A stretch of 64,000 bases of DNA from assembly GCA_930367205.1 (NCBI GenBank), contig OV884009.1, positions 39,193,841-39,257,840 on the forward strand. The letters are read 5' to 3'. Source of the DNA: Acanthosoma haemorrhoidale. Its lineage: Eukaryota; Arthropoda; Insecta; Hemiptera; Acanthosomatidae. The translations under genes and the position numbers were made by a program. Under the pieces are notes generated by a model that saw only the letters and a list, made by a program, of their open reading frames with translations, was not told where the DNA came from and made no database searches. This document shows positions 37,370 through 48,649 of this stretch, piece after piece; positions within the stretch are counted from its first letter, which is position 1; the number at the start of each line of letters is the position of its first letter.

Positions 37370-40300
37370 ATACATTTTTTCTATGCACGTTTTGAATTTT
37401 ACCTGTGGACTGATGGTGTCATAGTACCCCACTTTACCACCACTGTTAAACAAATGTTTGTTATTAGAGGGCATAGGCCCCGGATAACATAGATATTATT
37501 TTTTTTTTCACTTTTACAAAATAAAAAAAAAAAAATTAAATTGAGGAATATGAGAACGTGCTGCGATTCACCGGAGTTAAATCAAATCAATATTAAACTT
37601 TTACCTCTGCAAGTGAAGCCGCATTGGTATCTATTGAATAAACCGATCATAACCCACCAATGTTTACTTTATCCGTTGCCCGTCTATGAAATCCATGATA
37701 GGGTTGTAATTGAGAGAGAAAAAAAGAAGCTCTACTTTTAGTCAGGTATGAACCGATCGTATATCGTGTCTCAATGTATTTCGTACAACGGTGCTCTTAA
37801 AAATTGATTTGATATTTTACTGGTGTCTTCTTCATTCCATCAAAATATGCTGATCCGTTTGGTCAAACTGCTTAAATTATTAATAAAAAAAGTCCAATAT
37901 AGAAACAGTATGGAACCTTACAATGATTTTCAATTTTTCTCAAGAACCAGTGTTGTAATTTTCCCACAGTGTTAAGACAACAAATATAGTATCACACAAG
38001 GAATTATTAAGATATACCACAAATAAACCTTTTGAAGAAAATAATAAAGATCGCTTATCTAATACATTTTAAATGTTGGCTATTTCGCAATATATTTTTA
38101 GTTGTCGAGAAAGGTTTTTTTTAGTAATTTCGGTTAATTGGACCCAATAGTTTTTTCATTTTTCCTTACTTTTTTTTTTTTTGAAGCTGGTGAAGAGGAT
38201 ATTGGCCATCTCTGTGTTCATTCTCTTTTTAAGAACACAACTTGTTTATATATATATATATATATTCGTTAAGATCTGGACTTCGCCAATGTGCAGTCTT
38301 AATCCCCAAATGTCGGGATGTAAACATACCGAATGTATATATAGATGTTTAATGCATGAGATAAATCAGTCTTGTGACAACTATGTAACGTGTTCTTATT
38401 ATTAACCGTTTCGTTTTTTTTTTCCTATATATATTTATTTTCGTTCAATAATCTTGAACTTATATATGCATTTCAAATTTAAAATTTGATGGGGGTCTAA
38501 TCGCTGTAGAAAAAAATCTAATCGGGATAACATGTGAAGGCAACTGATCCTTGGACGCTGAGGCTCACTGATAATCGAGTCAACTTTTGACTATTATTTA
38601 GTGATTATTATCTGCCTCGGGTATGGTTCCCGAAGGAGCCAGCCGTCACTTGTGGAACTCTAATCCCTGGTCGGTCCTCCATCAATTATCTAAGAATCAG
38701 TTTGATCTTTAGTCCTGCAAGCCGATAAGAACAGAAGCTACGATTAATTACAGGAAACCCGTAGATAGTTATTAGCTCGCTGGATATGCGCTCAAAATGT
38801 GGCGCAGTGCACTATTTACCAGCGTGTATTGAAAAAAACAAACATTTTTCACAAAAAACATATTCTTCACTGAACGCTTAAAGCCATGGTACAACAACAG
38901 CCTGACAACCTTCGGTTGGCTTATATCGTCATTATATTTTGTGCCATAAAATTCAGTTTTATGTTGGCATCCCGTAATTATAAACCTTCTGCTTACCGAT
39001 TTATAATTCAGTAAAAAAATTCACTATCTATCGATATTTAGGACCGATTCAATGAATGAGCTAAAGTTTATTATACCGAAAAAAGTTTTTCTTACCAGCC
39101 ATTAATGGTTAGGAAAGTACGTTATAGTAACACTGAATTTTCAGCCTACCAAAATTTTCAATCAATACTGTCAAATTCATTCACTGCGTAATGAACGTCA
39201 ATGAGGAATAGTACTTAATTGAATGCTAGTAAGAAATTTGAATATTTCAGAATTTAAGGTTGTTGTCTACCTACTATGAAGGAAAATTCTGAATGAAGAA
39301 GTCTGGTCATACATGATGTTAAATACAAAAATGGATTGTTTATTTGTTGAAATGAAAGGTATACAAACGATTGAAATGAAATAAAAGTAATTATTATTGC
39401 ACAAAATTATAAAATAAATTTCTCAGTTGTGGCTCAGTTGGCTCATGTAGATATTAAAAAAAAAATACAAGTCGTTATTATGATCTATTGTCTCAAACTT
39501 GGATCACTCAAAAGCTGTGCAATGGTGGTATGAAACTTACGGTAAGCAATAGACAAGCACACAAGTACTAATAATAAATTATTCAAAATAGAATAAAATA
39601 ATGTCGTTTTATTATGCGTTGTAATGTGTAAAGTGGAATATTGAATCCGATTTCACTGCAAATTTCGGAACTATCATTTTAAATAGATTTTTTTATTATT
39701 TTATTGAGATCTAATCATTGATTTTAGTAACACCGTGGCTTAAAATTGATGAAATTTACTGTATAAATATGACATTTATCTAGATAATTTTTCAATAAAT
39801 AATTTAAATTTATTCTACCCGTGATGTTAACCACGGATGAATTCCGGATTTAGCTGCCCGTAAAAGAACGCTTGAAGAATACTAGCACAACTAATCAAAA
39901 AAACACACCCTTGAATCGTCCCCTGGATCAAATACCTAATGAAGATTGTAATATTCAAAAATACCTGCTGAGTTTCAACCGGGGATATGCTAAATAAATT
40001 CCGTCAAAACTTTTCTCATTTCTTCCGTAATTGGAATTTCCCTTGGAAATTTTTTTCTCAGAGAAAGGACATTTTCCCAGCTCTTAATACGGTGCGTATC
40101 CCCTAGGTTATACCGAAGCCCTCAATCGTTGCCGTAAATAATTAAAATTGAACATTGAGTATATCGACAATAATGTAATGATTATTACGATATAACCGTC
40201 ATTTTTAACGAATGGAATTTCTGAATAAAGTTCTGTTTTAGAAAGTAATCGAAATTTTTGAAGAAAAAAATCTACTCTGACAATCCCAAGCTACAGCGAT
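37370..40300. other. AT-rich stretch without recognisable gene
   Basis: No gene was recognised. A TA microsatellite lies at about 38249-38266. A GC-richer patch at 38550-38780 holds only a 24-codon minus frame (MEDRPGIRVPQVTAG...). The rest is A/T-rich. Confidence 0.4.
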
Positions 40301-40313
40301 TAACTAAAAATGT

Positions 40314-40335
40314 GGGGCTGCTATTTAGAAAAAAC
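40314..40335 (+). repeat. Direct repeat, left (probable target-site duplication)
   Basis: The 22-bp word ggggctgctatttag plus an A-run recurs at 41083-41105 and brackets a 747-bp chimeric insertion. Confidence 0.8.
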
Positions 40336-40341
40336 TATTGG

Positions 40342-40625
40342 TAAAGTTCCAATATTCCAATATATATATACAGCTGTAGCAATTTCCGGTGAATAAGAGG
40401 TAGAGTCAGAAATTAAAACTTCTTAAGAGAGCAGTTTCGAAGTTTGACTACCATCCAAAAATTACTTTAAAAAAATTATTCATACCGTAATATCTCCACA
40501 CTTTCTTTCTTTATTTCAATTTTTTGTTTAATTTAATTCATGTTTTCTTTTTTTTTAATTCATTTCGTTTTTATTGTTATAAAATTGTTGAAGAGCGTGC
40601 GTCTTTTATGCATAAATATATATTG
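40342..40625 (+). repeat. Dispersed repeat E, copy 2 (5' part of a chimeric insertion)
   Basis: This matches 37091-37347. It begins a few bases after the left direct repeat and ends a few bases before the LINE-A segment at 40636, so the two look like one inserted unit. Confidence 0.75.
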
Positions 40626-40635
40626 TTATTATATC

Positions 40636-41080
40636 CTAAGAACAATAGTCCCTGCCCCTTATTACACCAGCAACCCAACCCTTCATAACGATCTTTATAT
40701 ACCCTACATCCCTCCCAAGTTCATGAAATTCCATCGAAACCTATCCAACCACCCTGAACTCTAGCACAGCCACTGCAATGCCTCACACATCCCTATAATC
40801 CTCATGGATTCCTGGCAATGACCAGTTTCTCCGATCATGTCCTGAGCGTCTGTGGCTCTCGCCCTCTTGGCTGGCCACCACTGACTCGTTTCAGGTGACG
40901 CGGTTGATGGAGGTGCGCGGGGGACTTCCTAGGACTCTGCTTCTCCATAACCATGTGGATTTGGGAGGTCTATGTACAGTTTGTAAATACTGTATGAATG
41001 AGCGAGTGAATGAAGAATTGTAAATATATTATGAATGAGAACATTGAACACAATTACTTACTGCCCAATAAAGCAGAATG
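40636..41080 (+). mobile_element. LINE-A, 5'-truncated, 3' part of a chimeric insertion
   Basis: The RT C-terminal codons (LRTIVPAPYYTSNPTLHNDL) begin at 40637. They are followed by KFMKFHRNLSNHP, the 3' UTR and the 3' block to cccaataaagcagaat. The last ~20 nt of a normal LINE-A terminus are missing, and the right direct repeat starts at once. A 74-codon frame at 40540-40764 fuses repeat E with LINE-A and has no evident function. Confidence 0.88.
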
Positions 41081-41082
41081 TC

Positions 41083-41105
41083 GGGGCTGCTATTTAGAAA
41101 AAAAC
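41083..41105 (+). repeat. Direct repeat, right (probable target-site duplication)
   Basis: Identical to 40314-40335 apart from one additional A in the A-run. Confidence 0.8.
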
Positions 41106-41109
41106 AAAA

Positions 41110-42130
41110 ACACTCGGCACTACTCTCAATAGTTGTAAAGGGTCATTAGTTAATATTAATAAATTACGACATTACGAATTCATAGAATTGAGTTGTTGTT
41201 ATAATAAACAAGAGCAGTTCCAGCAGGTATTAATCCTGGTCTAGGTTCGTGGGATTATCAAACCCCCCTTCCACCCTACGGGGTTCGTATTTCCAGTATC
41301 ATTTACACCGTTATTGCTTATGCAAATCCACAATAGCTATGCTACGATTAACATTCCTAGAAACGCCAAAACGTATTATCCTGCGATCCCGGACAAACTG
41401 AAAAAGTACGATTGCAAAAGGGTATTTGATATCCGTGGTCCTTGTACCCAGATTAACAATATTCTACTTTATTATAGCTAACCTTTGGGAGTCTTAATAC
41501 GCAGTACTGGTAACGATTCATTCGTTCATTATTTCATATTTCCAGATTTATTTTTGTATTATTTTTATTTGATTGTTTACTATATGTCAGTAAATGTTGG
41601 CTGCCTGTTTGTCGTTTTCTTCTGTATTAATTTTATTGTCTTAACTGTACAGACTTCAGCATATTGTGGTTGTTGTTTTTTCTGGTTTCCCACAGGTGGA
41701 TCCTATGGAATATTTACTAAAAGCAGTTTAACAGTTTTCACTTTTGTTTCATAATTATTATTTTCATTTTTACAGAGGTTTAGACTTTATTTAACATTTT
41801 TATTACTAATGTGTTTTGTTTTATTTTTTTTTATTTTGATGTTATAGTTTATTTTATTTGGCAAATGTGAATTTATCATCTGAAAATCAATGTTATTCAT
41901 AGGGCACTTAGTCCCAGAATACGATTTTTTTTCTATTCTATTTTATTATAGTACATAAAAGCTCACATGGCTGTGACTCAGTTGACTCGCTCAACTATGC
42001 AAAATTAAATCCAATTACGGAATTATTTTCTGGTAACTTTATTAAATTTTAAAAAGGTTCATATTATTTTTTTCATATTTTAGTATGTTTCGATTGTATT
42101 ATATTATGTATATTTCTATATACCATATTA
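41110..42130. other. AT-rich stretch without recognisable gene
   Basis: No gene was recognised. An 89-codon hydrophobic frame at 41485-41754 is T-rich and low-complexity and is probably chance. Confidence 0.4.
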
Positions 42131-42134
42131 TATA

Positions 42135-42870
42135 TTTGACTAACTCTTATTGTCCAAAAGGGGAAAAAATCCTTGCCAAAATTATATAGTATAGGAGGGC
42201 AAGAGAACTCACCAGCTTTCTCAATGCACTATCTGGGTATAAAAATGGATAGGCAACTCCATTTCTCTACACATTTTAGTAATAAAATAGAAAAAGTACG
42301 ACAAAGGTCTTACCGGCAATCGCACTTGCTAACGTCACCTAACCTGTCGCTTCGTGTCAAACTGATGATCTATAAATGTGCCCTCCGGCCAGCTCTTCTG
42401 TACGGTGCCCCGCTATTTACCCACTTGACTGACAATACAGCCAAATGTCTCCAACATTTCCAGAATGGGATCATGCGAAAAGTGGTCCGACATATCTCTC
42501 GAGAGAGGTTAAAGAACGCTGACCTGCACCCGTTGGTGGGTGTGCCGTCAGTGGGTGAGTTCATCCGCCGGAGACTCATCCAGTTTTTTGACTCGTTGCA
42601 GCACCTAACCAACCCAGTGTTTAACACTATTGTCCCACCACCCCTCCCGCATCGATGGCAACCGACTGTCGGGGAAAAATTAGGTTAAGAATTAGTATGT
42701 ATGTTAGTTTTAAGTTTGATCAAAAAGGTGAGCTCCGTCACCTTTATTAGTCAGGTATAATGTGTATCATTATACTTGTTTATTCATTATATAATTTTTA
42801 TAAAATAACAAAACCTGTATATAATGTAGCGATGCTACAGGAAATACAAAAATAATTTGTAATAGATTCG
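42135..42870 (+). mobile_element. LINE-B, 5'-truncated, C-terminal RT region and 3' UTR
   Basis: An uninterrupted frame (42173-42688, 171 codons, no need for its ATG) gives the post-palm part of a jockey-like RT. It has MHYLGIKMDRQLHFSTHF (the YLGv-lD-l-w--Hi block), then LRVKLMIYKCALRPALLYGA (the K--iY---l-P-l-YG block), then LQHFQNGIMRKVV (the lQ---lR-i block) and a conserved-looking C-terminus ending LG. The sequence differs from LINE-A, and the frame is intact with GC-rich third positions, so this copy is probably younger. The 3' UTR at 42689-42870 carries three perfect hairpins. The RT catalytic palm and endonuclease are absent through truncation. Confidence 0.85.
42724..42841 (+). other. 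Three tandem perfect stem-loops in the LINE-B 3' UTR
   Basis: Stem 1 is aaaggtga/tcaccttt with a 6-nt loop (42724-42745). Stem 2 is gtataatg/cattatac with a 5-nt loop (42755-42775). Stem 3 is tgtagc/gctaca with a 3-nt loop (42825-42839), overlapped by an alternative cctgta/tacagg pair (42814-42841). Confidence 0.9.
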
Positions 42871-42874
42871 CCTT

Positions 42875-43830
42875 AGGATCTATAATTATCTGAAAATTTA
42901 AAGAGGCTATGAAAAAAAAAAAATGTATATATTTATCAAATAATGTATTAAGTATCTTGTAAATGTACGATAAAACTTAAAATGGATTTTATTCAACTTC
43001 AGATTAATTATGTTTACTGCTACAAACCACGATTGTTTGATATATCTATATTTTATGGGCGTCTTAGGGCTAGTGGCGAAATAAAGCGAATTGCACTTCA
43101 GAGTTTAATGAGGCTAAATAACGCTTGATAGTGTAAAGATTGAAGATAGAGAGTGGAACCAGGTTAATAGTGCCAATATCACACTTCATTGATGTGTTAA
43201 ATTAAGCAAGCATATTTAGCTTGACGAAGGCAAATTAATGTTACCAATTGCGTCTGGCTCAACACCTTCCCCCATCCCCCAGATTTATTATGAAGCTCTG
43301 ACATACTCAACGTCAAAGTTAATCGAGCTGAGGGAGCTAGGACGTTACCGAGCTGTCTTGTAATTACTGAAAGGCTGCACAGTGGTCTGAATTGCGATTT
43401 CATTTTGTTAAATTTTAGTTTATACCTATTTACGATGGTAAATAAAATGAATTATTTATAATAACGGTGAATAATAATTATTATTTAATTGGATAAAAAA
43501 AGTTAATACAATTAATTATTAGAAACATTCTTCAGAATTTAAGCGCTAAAAAAAAATCATCATAGGAGCACTTTTTTTGTTTATTGTATTATTAAATTTC
43601 CTATATTTACAATAAATGTTCTACAATGCGATGTTAAATACGATAAAATTCTATATGATAATAATTATTTGTTATTGACCACAAGACAAACAAATTATGT
43701 CTAATATATTACACTCGAACACACACTACATTTTAATTTTTTTTTTTTAAATTTGAGTAAATAAATAAAACATAATAACAAATAAGTCATAGAATTTTCA
43801 AAATCGGAGTCGTCCGTTATGGTGGTCGCT
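42875..43830. other. AT-rich stretch without recognisable gene
   Basis: No gene was recognised. A GC-richer patch at 43200-43400 has a 68-codon minus frame of no known family. Confidence 0.35.
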
Positions 43831-43833
43831 TTA

Positions 43834-44166
43834 TTACAGTCTCCTGCTTCTTCTTTTTTCCTCATTCTCTTCGGGTAGAATTGAGCTTTCAACTTCTTTT
43901 ACCACGTCTTTACTGAGTTTCCTGCTATTTTTCCTTGGAAGTGGAAGGGCTGATGAGATTACTGAATCTGAGGAAAGCATTAGTCTACAAAATAGGTCTT
44001 CAATATTCATTCTCCTGCTTGATTTTCTAGAGAGAAACTGTCTATAATGGCTTATGTCTTTAATTATTGATTCGTGGGCTTCTTCAGACAGTTGATCGAG
44101 GGAGAATACAACAATTTTTGAATAATTAATGAAACGTGTGCTAAATGTTTTCACGTACAGTAGAAG
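43834..44166 (-). pseudogene. C-terminal remnant of a transposase-like protein
   Basis: A continuous minus frame of about 110 codons ends at a stop at 43834. It contains LSEEAHESIIKDISHYRQ, then SRKSSRRMNIEDLFCRLM, then SSDSVISSALPLPRK, and a charged tail. From memory this resembles the C-terminus of a transposon-like protein repeated in aphid and cnidarian genomes (LSEEA-EarnKd---yr--h-RK-SR--t--Dvf--ll-sSDP-iss). That identification is recollection, not a search. The N-terminal catalytic part is absent, so this is a decayed fragment or one last exon. Confidence 0.5.
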
Positions 44167-44459
44167 TTAATTGCTGTATTTTTCATTATATAATGACCAA
44201 GTTGTGGTGTGATAGGATTCAAATTTGTCTGCGTTTATATCGATCAGTTGGAAAAAACGAATATAATTGCAGCCAGGTAGTATGAGTCACACTGTTTGAC
44301 ACCCTAATGATTGCCCCATACCTTACTCTCAAATTATCGCTCTAACATCAATGCCATGAATATCTTCACGACGAAGGGTGAAGAAAATTTTTGGTACCTG
44401 AAATTTAAATTTCCTATTAAAAATATGTCATACTTTAGAATTTTGTAATTCTATTACAT

Positions 44460-44747
44460 TTAAAGATGTGGCGTTCGTTTTCCGTTGCCCTCTTCTCTTA
44501 TCCCCTTCTGGAAAACCGCTGGGAAAATCTGCTCCATAGTGAAGGAAATCAGTTTTATTGTAATTGATAGACTTGCAAAGATCTTGTCCGGAAATTCGGA
44601 CCTTGGTTCAGCACAGTGAGTCATGAATGTTGCAATGCAAGCATGCAAGATGCCTGGCCATATCCAGTGTTTCTGTGCATCGCAGGATCTCAGGATCTTC
44701 TCACTTATTATCTGACCCTTAGCAATGCTCAATTTCTTTCTGTGCAA
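44460..44747 (-). other. Unrecognised 95-codon ORF beside the transposase-like fragment
   Basis: The minus frame contains AKGQIISEKILRSCDAQKHW and then FTMEQIFPAVFQKGIREEG. GC content is above that of the surroundings. It lies 300 bp upstream (same sense) of the transposase-like fragment, so it could be a remnant of the same element. I recognise no domain. Confidence 0.25.
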
Positions 44748-44749
44748 AC

Positions 44750-45050
44750 CATATAGGAGCTAATGTGCCTGTTTGGTACGAAAAACCCAGCTGTCAACTG
44801 AAACGCGTTTCTTACTGTCTCAGCGGTTATATTTGTGTTTTCCACCAAAAATTTTGTGTTAAGAATTCAATTAAAAATTTGTATCTATCCTAATAAGTGT
44901 GATGATTCTTGATTGGTAGTTTAACGTTTTAACCGCAAACCCCCAATCTACTCGATATTCTAAACATTTTATAAAATTGACATTGCGTTTGTAGAGTTTC
45001 TTGGAGGCGTAGTATGCCATAATCATAAACACGTGCTATCGAAAAACTTT
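44750..45050. other. Stretch without recognisable gene
   Basis: Nothing coding was recognised here. Confidence 0.4.
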
Positions 45051-45054
45051 AAAC

Positions 45055-45150
45055 ATGGTATGAATGGGATCAATGATCACATTTATTTATTGCGTAATAG
45101 GCGAGTTGTAAATTTATTTAAATAAATTAGAATTGTCAATAAATCATTGT
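45055..45150 (+). mobile_element. LINE-A 3' terminal fragment, diverged
   Basis: It carries catggtatgaatgggatcaa, then ttatttattgcgtaatagg and gagttgtaaattt, matching the LINE-A terminus with about 20% differences by eye. Confidence 0.65.
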
Positions 45151-45154
45151 TTTA

Positions 45155-46090
45155 ATCTCTTACACTAAATAATTCCAACATAACTGGGGAAAACTAACTA
45201 TAGCAAACATCTTTTGGTTTAATGTCAAATACAACTGACGATGGTAAATCAATTAGAGGTAATCCCCGTCATTGTATAACCACCAACACAAACGGATTTT
45301 TCTTTTTGGGAACTACTTCTTTTAAGGGTAGCGGAATCAATTATTTTCGGGAAGCTAAATTCATCTATTTGCAGATAGTAATGTATCAAAGGGGTTCAAA
45401 TTTTTTTTAACGGGGTAGGGCACCCCCGACTCGCTGCTGGAATTTGATCTAAAGGCCAATAAAAAAACGATCAAAGAGATTTAATTCATCTTCGTTAAGG
45501 ATAGAGTACTGGCGTTTATGTGTTATTAGCGCTCTTCTCCATTTTACTCTCGCCCACTGCCTTATATCACTTGCCCCCCCCCCACTGTTATTATTACATT
45601 ATTACATTGTTACATTATTAGTATTTCATTCCTCACTGCTGCTGTTTCACGCAAAGTAACTCAAGTTATATTTTACCAATGTTCACCGATCACGGATATA
45701 ACGATTTGAGACAAAGGAAGTCACTTCAAGGAAGCTCTACTAAAATTTGTTCAGCCACAAATTCACCCATGCCACAGAATGTCAAACAAACTTGTTGGTA
45801 AAACATACATTAACATATATGTTCTGAGATAATGCCTATATACACAAGCTATGATGAACGCTCCTGAAATTTAGGACTCAAGAGGTATCGGAAGTTGTAA
45901 TAAACGTATAGAAATATTTCTACATCTAATGTGTAAAGTAAAGTATGTTTATGGTTGGCTCCACAGAGGTATTTAAGCTAGTAGAGGTTTTAAAAGCCTA
46001 ATATAGTAATGGTATAGGTAATAATAATGTTCTAGTTGTATTTTTTTTATTGCTTTTCAATGACGCTGACCTTATAAACTTATTATTTAG
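45155..46090. other. Stretch without recognisable gene
   Basis: A C-run lies at 45574-45584. Short frames such as 45222-45410 match nothing known. Confidence 0.4.
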
Positions 46091-46095
46091 TATTA

Positions 46096-46540
46096 GCGCC
46101 TGCCGGAGTTCCTCAAGGTGTCGTTCTGTATACCACCAATATGCCTACTATTGATCCCTACTGCTTGCCATATTTTCTGGTTACACAGCTGTTATTTCCT
46201 CTCCTCCAGATCCCAATATACCATCCCATAAGCTCAAAATGTGCTGGTGCAACCGATGGAAGACACAAGTTAACAAAGGTTAATCCAACCACATTACTTT
46301 GACCCTTGTGAGTAGATCCGGCCTACCAGCCCTCATACATATACCCATTTCAGACACTTATTTATGCAGTGAAACCCTCGAATATCAGGCGGGATACCTT
46401 AATGACTTTATAATCCCTACTAAATAAAATCGTATTTTTTCATAATTTCACATCCTCAAAAACTGTGGCTCTCTTGAACTCAGTCTTATCCTCTACATAG
46501 CATTGAGGTCCCTGCAGGAGAGTGTTTAAGTATCTCAAAA
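46096..46540 (+). mobile_element. Jockey-like LINE RT relic
   Basis: AGVPQGVVL near 46097-46125 matches the SGVPQGS-lgP motif. The catalytic box is degraded to something like GYTAVISSPPDPNIPSHKLK. It is followed by CNRWKTQVNKGKSNHITLTL, the same layout as NQWRIKVNDAKCSYITFTL in LINE-A. 'SETLEYQAGYLND' may be the start of the YLG block. Frameshifts occur throughout. It is a related but distinct family or a very old LINE-A. Confidence 0.65.
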
Positions 46541-46544
46541 ATCA

Positions 46545-48370
46545 TTGACTTCTTCAGAGGGAGAGCCTGCGTGGGCCTTGTATATGCATATATGATTATA
46601 TTGCATGTGAGAGTTGATATGATGTTGAAAACACCATTCTTCACAATTATTCAATGCCTTGTTACGGCAGGTTTATGAAATTATGATTTTTAACATTCAC
46701 ATATACATCTTCTTTTGTGTTATTACTAAACAGGATTTTTTGGTAAGACGTTTTAAGAAATAAGAATTACTGGTATATGTTTGAATCTTGACTTTCAATT
46801 CTACAGGGTCATTCGTAACTTCTGAGAAAGCACAAAGAGTTTCTTTAATTGTCTTCAAGACAATAGATGAAAATATTCTCATTCCTTAAAAGGGTTGATG
46901 AATTATTCTGCTTATCTTAAACAAATGGCTCCCTCTGATGGTCAATTATTATTTCTCGTAGGAGTCTGACGTTGCTTCGTTGTTAGTATATACTGATAAC
47001 CATTCCATACTTTTGTGTTTGGGGAATCCCTACTCATCAAATCGCAATGATCTTTCAGGTTAAGGTTTTAGGTTTGATATTCGAGATAAATTCAATTTTG
47101 AACGTTCTTCTTCCCTAGAAGAGAGGCTTCAGAATCTGCTGATAAGATGTATTTGCTGATTTCAGACTGATCTCATTTCGTAAATTTGTATTTAGTACCG
47201 CTTGTTAGCTCTCGGATTTTTGACATTTCATTATTTTCTTAAAGACAAAAGGATTGTCGGGCATTGTTCCGATTTTACTGCACCTAAGTAAATTCCGGAT
47301 ACATCGAGAAAATAATTAACTTTAAGAGATTTTAATGTTTTTACGATAATTGCAAATAAAGATCGACGATGATGGATACCAAAACCAAAATAACAATCCA
47401 AGAGAATACATATTACTTACCTCGGCAATCAGATTACTTATAACTTATCAGAACAAGATGTTCTGATTCGCATTAAATTAAATTAACCTACAATAAAATT
47501 TGAAAATACACAAAAAAAAACCAAAAATTGTGTTTTATATAGTTGTGAAAACCAAATTACGTCGTAAAAAGAAAATTTATATATAAAGTTATTTTTCTAC
47601 AGGCACTGACCTAACTGAAAAAAATTACCCTTCTCTTCGAAAATCGAACATCTAGTTTGATGTTTTCAAGACGGGAGGGATATTTAGTTTGTAGCACTAT
47701 AGTCGGTAGAAACAAGCGGCCGAGGCTTCCGTGGTAAAAAAGTCCACATCAAGCCCCCCCTGCTGTATTCAGTTAGGGCTTGACATTCTTAACGAAGCAA
47801 AAAAAGGCGGGTCGTCGGACAGAGTACTGCTGGCAAACACGACGGAACACTGGCTGGCCTTTTGGTTCGATCAATCAAGGATATTTGTCATGGCTGTTTA
47901 CTGTCCCTATGAGCAATTGTCTTCTTGAGAGGTGTGGGGGATTCCTTTTTCCGATCCAACATTCCGGTCATGGACGATACAAGATTTAGAACGAAATATG
48001 TAAGGAGCCTACCAGGAGTCTACATTCTCTAAAAGTGGAACAGAATACAACAAAATAAAATGGGTGTCATAGAAATAATTTGTAATAGCTTAGCCCGAAT
48101 AGACATTTTCCTACTTTAGTTATTAACGATCTTCTTTCGTTTGCTTGTATATTATTATTCAATCAATATAAATTTTATATTATTTATTATACATTACCTA
48201 GAAATTTTCTTATTAATATTTTGCAAAAATTCAATGACAAAAAGCCAAACCTGAAAAAAATCGGACCCACATTGCGAACTTGAGATTTTTTATGTCCAGC
48301 TCAAAATATATTTAATTATTATTAATATATGATTTAAAGTTCTAATTTTATCCCTATGCTTAATTGTGCC
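46545..48370. other. Stretch without clear gene; weak LINE-like and ORF signals
   Basis: At 46990-47200 broken plus frames give NPYSSNRNDL and EERLQNLLIRCIC, loosely like the tail of some insect RTs. At 47731-47928 a 65-codon frame (VLLANTTEHWLAFWFDQ...) might be another mobile-element fragment. Neither is strong. At 48073-48088 a 16-nt word is identical to the end of LINE-B (42850-42865). Confidence 0.25.
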
Positions 48371-48418
48371 ATCAAAAAGTCGTTTATTTATTACGTCCCA
48401 TAACAAACTTATCACCCA

Positions 48419-48640
48419 GATTTTTCAAATTCCTGGCTCTGATCTGGCTTTCTTTACTTCTCTCTGGTCTTCTCCACATGGTGAAGCAGTCGGAGAGGGA
48501 GAAATGGGACCCCCACCGAATCTGACCCTTCTCCGAGCTGGAGGAAATCGCCTTAGAAGAATCCGTGGCAGGGCGTTTATGTACAGATTGTATAAATGTT
48601 ACGAATGTGAATCGTACATCTTAAATTAGTTTCTACATGC
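48419..48640 (+). repeat. Dispersed repeat F, copy 1
   Basis: This shares ctctggtcttctccaca-ggtgaa-cagtc and a later gg-aat-gccttag block with 57620-57790. Frames in both copies encode a matching LWSSP-GE-V peptide (48366-48629 and 57556-57771), so the family may once have been coding. Its nature is unknown. Confidence 0.6.
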
Positions 48641-48649
48641 AGCTAAACT

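Noticed and set aside
41485..41754. 89-codon hydrophobic plus-strand ORF resembling a membrane protein
   Set aside because: T-rich DNA gives Phe/Leu/Tyr-rich frames by chance. There is no GC3 signal, splice site or copy elsewhere.
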